Shown here in pieces: positions 1 to 5,699 of a DNA stretch of 7,171 nucleotides. The notes below the pieces were generated by a model, which saw nothing but the letters and a program-made list of their open reading frames with translations, was not told the DNA's origin and ran no database searches. Position 1 is the first letter of the stretch. The number at the start of each line of letters is the position of its first letter. The position numbers were made by a program, and so were the translations under genes. Where the stretch lies: contig SKUL01000217.1 of assembly GCA_007129985.1 (NCBI GenBank), positions 1 through 7,171 of the forward strand, written 5' to 3'. This stretch comes from Flavobacteriales bacterium. Its GTDB lineage: Bacteria; Bacteroidota; Bacteroidia; Flavobacteriales_D; SKUL01.

Positions 1-20
1 AATTTTTCAAAACGAGTTTA

Positions 21-50
21 AAAACCCGTTGCCGCCTGGTGACGGGTTTT
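21..50. terminator. Bidirectional intrinsic terminator at the end of the minus-strand gene run
   Basis: A nine-base perfect stem (AAAACCCGT at 21-29 with ACGGGTTTT at 42-50) extends inward through two G-T wobbles and two C-G pairs to a GCCT loop at 34-37. On the plus strand the stem runs into seven T (47-53); on the minus strand it runs into five T. It lies 15 bases past the stop of the SGNH-type gene, so it plausibly ends that transcript. The longer T run on the plus strand suggests that it also serves a convergent gene to the left of the window; that gene is inferred, not seen. Confidence 0.8.
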
Positions 51-65
51 TTTGTGCCTATAAGC

Positions 66-1034
66 CTAATTACTGTGATGCAGCTCGAGGTTGCCGGCAG
101 GCGCGAGCCACCCTTCTTCTGCCATGCGTGTAATAAATGCTTCGTTAAACTTCTCAACACCATTTTGATTCAGATGACTTGCATCGTAAAAGTGAAGTGA
201 GTCATTCAGGTTGAGGGATTGATTAAAGCTCACGAAAGGAGCAATTTCCTGAAGGTAATTCGTGAACTCATCGTGGTTGGCGTAACTGCGGAATCTCTCA
301 GCTGTAGTGGGTGCCTCTACAAGAATTACGTCGATACCTTGATGTGCGAGCCAGGCAACAAGTTTTTCAAGTGCCTGCTTCTGATGTTTAAGGAGTTCCC
401 TACGAGTAATCTTAACATGTGACTTTGGCTGGTGATGGCTGATTTCCCTCTCAACAAAACCACCTGAAACATAGGCATCTTCATTGATAACCTTCGGTTC
501 AACAAAATCCTTATCAAGATCAAACGCTTGTCTGAACCACGCGTAAATCAAGGTGTTGTAAATCTTCACATGGTTCACTTGTATTGCCATTGCCAGAGAG
601 TGCTTGTCCACTCTGTTGTTGGCCAGCACATCGAGACCTGATTCAACTCCATCCGAGGAGAAGATTTCAGGCCCTACCTCAACCAAGACCAGTTTCGGCT
701 CAAGCCGTTGTAAATGCTGCCTGGCGAGCATCAAGGACTGAACCGGTGATTGGGCTGTAGATCCGAGATTAAACAAGCGGATTCCGTGGCTCTCGAAAAC
801 GCGCGGATCGAATCCACGATAAGCTCGCGAGGATCCCAAAACAAGAATGTCAACTTTTCCGTATTCGGCTACCTCGTGGCTACGGGTATGCATGTGCCCG
901 TACACTCCTTTGAGAAAAGGCATATTGGGTCTAAGAACCAATGGAGTAATAAGACCCCATACACAAATCAACAGTGCATAACCTATGGCGGCAACCCCCA
1001 TGAACAGAACCAAACGAAACAGAAACCTTTTCAT
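66..1034 (-). CDS. Membrane-anchored SGNH-hydrolase-like protein, probable acyltransferase partner of the MBOAT protein
   Basis: A 322-residue protein with one N-terminal hydrophobic segment (about residues 5-34, preceded by Lys and Arg), predicted to place the rest outside the inner membrane. The body shows SGNH-fold signatures: a beta strand running into GSSR (67-70), where Ser69 sits in the place of the nucleophilic Ser of GDS motifs; FNLGS (88-92) as a block-II-like glycine; and DASH (284-287) followed by LNQNG, the block V Asp-x-x-His that completes a Ser-His-Asp triad. It starts 3 bases after the stop of the MBOAT gene, so the two are almost certainly co-translated. In AlgI/AlgJ, PatA/PatB and DltB/DltD-like systems, the MBOAT protein passes an acyl group across the membrane and the SGNH-type partner attaches it to a polymer. 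By analogy this protein would acylate an extracellular or periplasmic glycan; the substrate cannot be told from sequence. It could also act as an esterase. No SD sequence precedes the ATG, as is usual in Bacteroidota. Confidence 0.8.
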   Translation of the reverse strand: MKRFLFRLVLFMGVAAIGYALLICVWGLITPLVLRPNMPFLKGVYGHMHTRSHEVAEYGKVDILVLGSSRAYRGFDPRVFESHGIRLFNLGSTAQSPVQSLMLARQHLQRLEPKLVLVEVGPEIFSSDGVESGLDVLANNRVDKHSLAMAIQVNHVKIYNTLIYAWFRQAFDLDKDFVEPKVINEDAYVSGGFVEREISHHQPKSHVKITRRELLKHQKQALEKLVAWLAHQGIDVILVEAPTTAERFRSYANHDEFTNYLQEIAPFVSFNQSLNLNDSLHFYDASHLNQNGVEKFNEAFITRMAEEGWLAPAGNLELHHSN

Positions 1035-1037
1035 CGC

Positions 1038-2483
1038 TTAGAATTGGAAATAAAAGAAAGGAGTTTCATCTGCTTGTTGAAACATGCCGAGCAAAAAAAC
1101 GAGTCCACCGTAAACCATCCACCTCAACGGTCTGGGCCACGTTAAACCCAATTGTTCAAGACCATGTTGCGTAAATCGTCCTCTCCACTCCACGCCCAAC
1201 ATAATCATGATAAGCCCCATTATCACAACGTCTTTCATGGACAGTCCGGGATTCACAAAAAGACTTGGTGACACCATTCCACTCAGATAAGTCATTGCAT
1301 GACTCATGTTATCAGACCTGAAAATGGCGAGCGAAAGAGAAAAGAGCAAAAAGGTTCCCAGAATATTCAAGCCATCTCTTAAAGATGGAAACCACTTTCC
1401 CGGAGCAACAGGCTCAAGATTTAATCTGTTTCGCCCAAACAACAGTAGCGGTAGAAAGAACACCGCGTTCAGGAAGCCCCAGAACACAAAAGTCCAGTCG
1501 GCACCATGCCAGAACCCGCTCACAACGAAAATGATGAAAATATTGCGGATTTGCATGGCTTTTCCGCCGCTGCTTCCGCCCAACGGAACGTAAAGATAAT
1601 CTCTAAACCAAGTTGCCAGTGAAATGTGCCATGTCCTCCAGAGTTCAGCAACATCTCTGGAGAAGAAGGGGTAGGCAAAGTTCTGCATCAATTTAAAGCC
1701 AAAGAGCCTCGCCGTTCCGATGGCGATATCTGAGTACCCGGAAAAATCGCCATAAACCTGAAAAGCAAAGAAAATTGCTCCGAGAAACAAAACGCTTCCG
1801 CTGTGATCCTGGCCCTGGGTAAATGCCATATCCGCAAACACAGCGCAGTTATCGGCAATCACCATTTTCTTGAATAGGCCCCACAAAATTTGCCGCATTC
1901 CATCGGTAGCTGCCCGATAATTAAATGATCGTCTATTATAGAATTGAGGAAGTAACTGTGTGGCTCGCTCAATAGGACCAGCAACCAACTGCGGAAAAAA
2001 GCTCACGTAGGCCGCAAAAGCTACCACATCATTGGTAGGCTCGAGCTTTCGCTTGTACACATCAATGGTATAGCTGAGTGTTTGGAAGGTGTAGAAACTG
2101 ATACCTACGGGCAACACAATATTCAGCGCACGCATAGACACTTCACCTCCAAAGAAGGTAAAAGCCGTAACGAAATTGTCGAGAAAAAAATTGAAGTACT
2201 TGAAAAAGCCGAGGAACCCAAGGTTGACCAGAATACTCAGCCAGAGAAGCACTTTTCGTTTTGACTGCTTCAACTCGCTCGCTAAGGCACGCCCCACCGC
2301 GTAATCAATCAGCGTACTGAAAACGATAAGGCCCAAAAAGCGCCAATCCCACCAGCCGTAAAACAGGTAGCTGACACCTACAAGAAACACATTCTGCAAC
2401 CTGATGCCCAAAGGCTTGATGGTCCAATAAAGCAGGAACACCAAGGGTAGAAATACCGCAAAATCAAGAGAGTTAAACAGCAT
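1038..2483 (-). CDS. MBOAT family O-acyltransferase (AlgI/DltB-like)
   Basis: A 481-residue polytopic inner-membrane protein, close to the length of AlgI, with about ten hydrophobic segments spread over its whole length. The family landmarks appear in order: PVGISFYTFQTLSY (125-138), FPQLVAGPIER (163-173), YGDFSGYSDIAIG (244-256), AELWRTWHISLATWFRDYLY (279-298) with conserved His286, and SGFWHGADWTFVFWG (322-336), where His326 matches the catalytic histidine of MBOAT proteins. The C-terminus ends in FFYFQF, a common ending in this subfamily. Members take an acyl group, usually acetyl, from a cytoplasmic donor and make it available on the outer face of the membrane for O-acylation of polysaccharides or other cell-surface polymers. 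The start is fixed by an in-frame TGA two codons upstream of the ATG. The SGNH-type gene follows after 3 bases and is the likely terminal transferase. No glycosyltransferase or polymer export gene is in the window, so the polymer is unknown; naming it algI would be unsupported. Confidence 0.93.
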   Translation of the reverse strand: MLFNSLDFAVFLPLVFLLYWTIKPLGIRLQNVFLVGVSYLFYGWWDWRFLGLIVFSTLIDYAVGRALASELKQSKRKVLLWLSILVNLGFLGFFKYFNFFLDNFVTAFTFFGGEVSMRALNIVLPVGISFYTFQTLSYTIDVYKRKLEPTNDVVAFAAYVSFFPQLVAGPIERATQLLPQFYNRRSFNYRAATDGMRQILWGLFKKMVIADNCAVFADMAFTQGQDHSGSVLFLGAIFFAFQVYGDFSGYSDIAIGTARLFGFKLMQNFAYPFFSRDVAELWRTWHISLATWFRDYLYVPLGGSSGGKAMQIRNIFIIFVVSGFWHGADWTFVFWGFLNAVFFLPLLLFGRNRLNLEPVAPGKWFPSLRDGLNILGTFLLFSLSLAIFRSDNMSHAMTYLSGMVSPSLFVNPGLSMKDVVIMGLIMIMLGVEWRGRFTQHGLEQLGLTWPRPLRWMVYGGLVFLLGMFQQADETPFFYFQF

Positions 2484-2573
2484 GGTTCAAAAAAGAGACG
2501 TATGCGCCGAACGCCGCGTAAAAGAACAAAAATTCGTGCATTTGACGATTGGAGGAGTGTATTGAGCGCTGCA

Positions 2574-3701
2574 TCAATCCCGCTGAACAAGCAACCATCT
2601 CTCTGCCTCAAGCTTCTTAATGCGGAATCCAAGCAGGTGAAAGACTTCCCTGCTCAAAATTCTTGTTACGCGGGGGTTCACGAGGTAGCACCTCGGACGC
2701 GCAGGGTGTGGTGAAATACCCGGTAATGCTGCCAGTACCCGCTGAAAACGCCATTTTCTGAGCCGCGCGGAAAGTCGCAACCAAAAAGCTGAAACAGGAC
2801 GGCCGATGAAAAATCCATCCTCACCCACCGGCTGATAGAGCGGCAAAAAAATCTGACCCGAAACGGGTGCCGAAACAACCCTTCCATCCTGCGTGGCCAA
2901 AGCTTCATCAAGCTCAACAAAGTCAAAATTCTCAAATCCGGGCTCCATGATGAACTCCGCCCCGGTTGGAATCAGGTGGCGGTGCAAAATCTCGTAAAAA
3001 CCTGTTTGAACCTTGGGTGGGGGTTTCAACATGGATTCGAGTCTTTCTTTCTCAACCCTATCAAGCTCAACAATATGGAGGTGATGAAGTGTAAGTTTCA
3101 CAAATGACTCATGCTGATCAATGGCTGCGGGATCATTGTGCTGACCGCCTTCAAAGGCCAGAGCCGGATGGTTCAGGTCATTGATATAACTCATCAGTGC
3201 GCCATCCAAAAATTCTTCAATTCCCAAAATCAGCGGCACCGGAAAACGCTCAGCAATGGCTCGATTCATTAACGCATCGTTAAAAGGCAGAAAAGAGCAA
3301 CTCTTTGCCGACGTGGTATGCAAGTCCATAAAAACCACAGGCCTTTTTCCGTGCTTTTGCAGGATAACATCAATCTCGCTGAGCAATTCGCTTAGCTCTA
3401 AAAGCTCATCCTCCAACTCTTCCGGAGCAGTGTTCCTAACCAGATTAAACTCCTCCTGCCCCCAGATTCGGTTCAGGTCGAAGCTGATAAAACGGCGCTT
3501 TTGAGCCAAGCCCTTTAGGTTGCCACGAAATGCATAGATGTTTCCTTCTACCTCCGCCGGCAACCACTTTGCAATGCGCTCCAGCGCCAACACACCGGCG
3601 GGCTCGTTGCCGTGTATTCCACCAAATAAAACCACCGTGGGGTGACTTTCGGCCGCTTTCCGAGAGAAAATCAGACGTTCAGGCACTGCTTTTCCAGCCA
3701 T
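2574..3701 (-). CDS. Succinylglutamate desuccinylase/aspartoacylase family zinc hydrolase
   Basis: A zinc carboxypeptidase-fold amidohydrolase of the AstE/ASPA group. Numbering from ATG 3701 (375 residues), the zinc-binding motif GGIHGNE spans 27-33 (His30, Glu33), the third ligand is His128 in MDLHTTS (125-131), DLNR at 75-78 carries the substrate-binding Asn and Arg, and Glu184 in FEGGQH (183-188) is the expected catalytic glutamate, so the active site looks intact. Family enzymes cleave an N-acyl amino acid or a similar amide. About 50 residues longer than AstE or ASPA, it has a basic C-terminal part (about 305-375) with a WLRLSARLRKWR stretch. The reading frame stays open upstream to a GTG at 3746 (390 residues), which would overlap the ligase gene by 31 bases; I prefer the ATG because it lies 14 bases after that gene's stop, behind a purine-rich GATAGAGACGAG, and the extra 15 residues look unconserved. 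Its position next to an amide-forming ligase suggests a paired synthesis/hydrolysis role; the substrate is unknown. Confidence 0.88.
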   Translation of the reverse strand: MAGKAVPERLIFSRKAAESHPTVVLFGGIHGNEPAGVLALERIAKWLPAEVEGNIYAFRGNLKGLAQKRRFISFDLNRIWGQEEFNLVRNTAPEELEDELLELSELLSEIDVILQKHGKRPVVFMDLHTTSAKSCSFLPFNDALMNRAIAERFPVPLILGIEEFLDGALMSYINDLNHPALAFEGGQHNDPAAIDQHESFVKLTLHHLHIVELDRVEKERLESMLKPPPKVQTGFYEILHRHLIPTGAEFIMEPGFENFDFVELDEALATQDGRVVSAPVSGQIFLPLYQPVGEDGFFIGRPVSAFWLRLSARLRKWRFQRVLAALPGISPHPARPRCYLVNPRVTRILSREVFHLLGFRIKKLEAERWLLVQRD

Positions 3702-3715
3702 TTCGGCACTCGTCT

Positions 3716-5608
3716 CTATCCCTTTCTGTTCTTCAGTTTGTCCCACAAATCAACCGTATCCGAATCGGTAAGCAACCCTACCAACTGGCCATTGCTAACC
3801 ACAGGCAAAGAACTGATTTTTTCATCTATCATCAGAAGCATGGCGTACTTCACGTCGGTTTCTGGCTCTACCGAGGTGATTTTGGTTTGCATAATATCGG
3901 CAGCCACCGCCATCTTTTTTCGGTTGGGGTCGGCATTGTATTGCTCAATGTGTTTGCGCGTGATGATTCCCTTCAGTTCGCCACGGGCGCTCTCCACCGG
4001 AATATGGCGAATATTCCTCCACTCCATAATACTGGCCACCAAATCTACGAGGTCGGTTTCCTGCACGCTGATAATGTCTGTGGTCATTACGTTGAGCACG
4101 CAATCGTACTGCATGTCTATCTTGCGGAGGGCTGCTGCATCGGCAGTTTTCCAGGTGTGCACCGGCTTTTTGGTAAGGCGCTGTTTGTGCATAGCCGCGG
4201 TAAGTTTTACCATGGCTTCATCACGCCCAAATTCTTTTTTCAGTTTTCGGAAGCTCTTCACCATCCAACGACTTCCGTTCTGCCCTACCTCTGCCCGCTC
4301 CCTGATTACCTGCAAGTAGCGGTCAATATCATCCTTGTCAACACCTGTTTTCTCCAGTCCTTCACGGGCCATGGGCACCAATTCGTCGAGCACAAGTTGT
4401 TTGGTTGCCACAATTTTGCCATTCCAAACCATTCCGCTCTGAATACCAGTAGTACAGGCTTTGTAGAAATTTTCTTTTGCGTCTTCAAAATCCATGTTGT
4501 GCCAGTTTCCTTTCAGTTCTTCAGGCATGTTTTGCATCAGGCCCACCCAAAAGGCAAAGTTTGCCATCTCATCAATCACGGTTGGACCTGAAGGAATATA
4601 TCGGTTTTCAATTCTGAGATGTGGCACTCCACCTCCTACTCCGTAGCAAGGTCGGTTCCACTTCCAGATGGTGCCGTTGTGCAGTCGCAAAGCGCTCAGG
4701 GTTGGGATTTCACCGTTCTTCAGTTTCTTCAACGAATCCTCCTCGGCCATGTTGGTGAGAATGAGCGTAAAGCGAGCTATATCGTCTTTGTAAATATCGG
4801 TTACGCTTGATATCCAGTCGTTGCCAAACGAAACGCGTTGCTGACGCTCACGAAGGTGGTAGCCCTTGCTGCGCATGTCAATGCTCTGCTGAAAGAGCGC
4901 AATACGCGTTTCGCTCCATAGCTGACGGCCAAAAAGAAGCGGTGAGTTTGCAGCCATGGCCATCACCGGACCGGAAATCATCTGCGCCCAATTGTAACGG
5001 TCAACAAACTCCTCGGGGCTTACCTGTAAATGACATTGGAAGCTGGTATTACAAGCCTCAAACAGAATGTTGGTGTGTGCGAGAATGAGCTCATCCACGC
5101 CGAGAATATTCAATTCAAAATCCTGACCGCGCAGCTCTTTAATGATGTCTCCCAGCGCATAATACCGTGGGTTGGGCGTCATAAAATCCATCTGCACAGA
5201 GCGGATGTCAATGGAAGGTAGAATGCCGGTGAGAATAACGTGATCATTGAATTTGCCGGCAATATCATCTGCCTTGTTCAACAAGCTGCGCAACTGTCGC
5301 TCCATTTTGGAAAAACACTTACTGTCGAGGTCGAAGGGATCGAGGTTTATTTCCAGGTTGTAACGGGCAAGTTCGGTGGTAAAATGAGGGTCGTTTACCC
5401 TTTGCAGGATTTCAAGTCCGTTTTTGGAGGGCTTGAAATACTTGTCGACCAGTGCAAATTCCTGCTCGGCGCCGATGCGCTGCACACCCGATTCAATCAT
5501 GCCTTCGCGAAGCATATAATCGAGCGCTTCTACATCATTGAGCAAATATTTTAGAAACCGTTTGCGACTGGCAGCTGTGGTTTTGGTTGATACGCTTTTT
5601 TCTCCCAT
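3716..5608 (-). CDS. GCS2-type glutamate-cysteine-ligase-like protein with C-terminal tandem CBS domains
   Basis: A 630-residue soluble protein. Residues about 40-470 form a carboxylate-amine ligase domain of the glutamate-cysteine ligase 2 group: GAEQEF (46-51, acidic Glu48 and Glu50), ELARYNLEINLDP (79-91), SFQCHLQV (189-196), NSPLLFG (221-227), NGTIWKWNRP (311-320) and HLRIENRYIPSGPT (330-343) with the R-x-E-x-R pattern typical of this fold. Residues about 503-555 and 568-625 are two CBS motifs, each with a VMTTDIISV- or IMQTKITSV-like entry and a closing GIITRKH or GLLTDSD strand; such pairs normally form a Bateman module binding adenine nucleotides. The fold forms an amide between a glutamate-type carboxylate and an amine using ATP; true glutathione synthesis is possible but unproven, as many relatives use other amines. 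The start is bounded by an in-frame TGA 21 bases upstream. A terminator at 5648-5682 separates it from the preceding gene, so it should have its own promoter, yet only about 40 bases are free and I see no clear TAnnTTTG element. The zinc hydrolase follows immediately downstream. Confidence 0.88.
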   Translation of the reverse strand: MGEKSVSTKTTAASRKRFLKYLLNDVEALDYMLREGMIESGVQRIGAEQEFALVDKYFKPSKNGLEILQRVNDPHFTTELARYNLEINLDPFDLDSKCFSKMERQLRSLLNKADDIAGKFNDHVILTGILPSIDIRSVQMDFMTPNPRYYALGDIIKELRGQDFELNILGVDELILAHTNILFEACNTSFQCHLQVSPEEFVDRYNWAQMISGPVMAMAANSPLLFGRQLWSETRIALFQQSIDMRSKGYHLRERQQRVSFGNDWISSVTDIYKDDIARFTLILTNMAEEDSLKKLKNGEIPTLSALRLHNGTIWKWNRPCYGVGGGVPHLRIENRYIPSGPTVIDEMANFAFWVGLMQNMPEELKGNWHNMDFEDAKENFYKACTTGIQSGMVWNGKIVATKQLVLDELVPMAREGLEKTGVDKDDIDRYLQVIRERAEVGQNGSRWMVKSFRKLKKEFGRDEAMVKLTAAMHKQRLTKKPVHTWKTADAAALRKIDMQYDCVLNVMTTDIISVQETDLVDLVASIMEWRNIRHIPVESARGELKGIITRKHIEQYNADPNRKKMAVAADIMQTKITSVEPETDVKYAMLLMIDEKISSLPVVSNGQLVGLLTDSDTVDLWDKLKNRKG

Positions 5609-5647
5609 GGCTTGGTTAATTGGGTCTCAAAATACGGCTTTTGCACA

Positions 5648-5682
5648 AAAAAACTCCGCAGAGGGAAGCTGCGGAGTTTTTT
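5648..5682 (-). terminator. Intrinsic terminator of the T9SS cargo gene
   Basis: A perfect 14-base-pair stem (arms 5648-5661 and 5669-5682, core ACTCCGCAG with CTGCGGAGT) closes a seven-base loop at 5662-5668. Read on the minus strand, the GC-rich core is followed by seven T (complement of 5647-5653). It begins 18 bases after the stop codon of the secreted-protein gene and ends 39 bases before the ATG of the ligase gene, so it isolates the two transcripts. Six T follow the core on the plus strand too, so it could work in both directions, but no plus-strand gene is visible nearby. Confidence 0.9.
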
Positions 5683-5699
5683 GACTATTGAAACATCAA

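Noticed and set aside
750..1145. A 131-codon plus-strand open frame
   Set aside because: It is antisense to the SGNH-type gene and the end of the MBOAT gene, has a low-complexity composition and shows no family motif.
2378..2632. An 84-codon minus-strand frame bridging the gap between the hydrolase and MBOAT genes, and a 70-codon plus-strand frame at 2502-2714
   Set aside because: Both overlap well-supported coding sequence at one or both ends in another frame, and the products look like shadow translation (Cys- and Arg-rich without motifs).
3530..4591. A 353-codon plus-strand open frame, with a 225-codon frame at 3642-4319 overlapping it
   Set aside because: Both lie antisense to the ligase and hydrolase genes, whose domain motifs are unmistakable. 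The plus-strand products have no recognisable family, are rich in His, Phe and Ser, and end without any gene-like spacing.
5609..5660. A Bacteroidota-type promoter upstream of the ligase gene (TATTTTG near a TTTG)
   Set aside because: The would-be -7 box is one base short of TAnnTTTG and the TTTG lies only 11 bases upstream, inside the terminator T run, far closer than the normal spacing.
5648..5682. The inverted repeat as a mobile-element end or attachment site
   Set aside because: It is a compact hairpin with a GC-rich core and T runs directly after a stop codon, which a terminator explains fully; no second copy or transposase is present.
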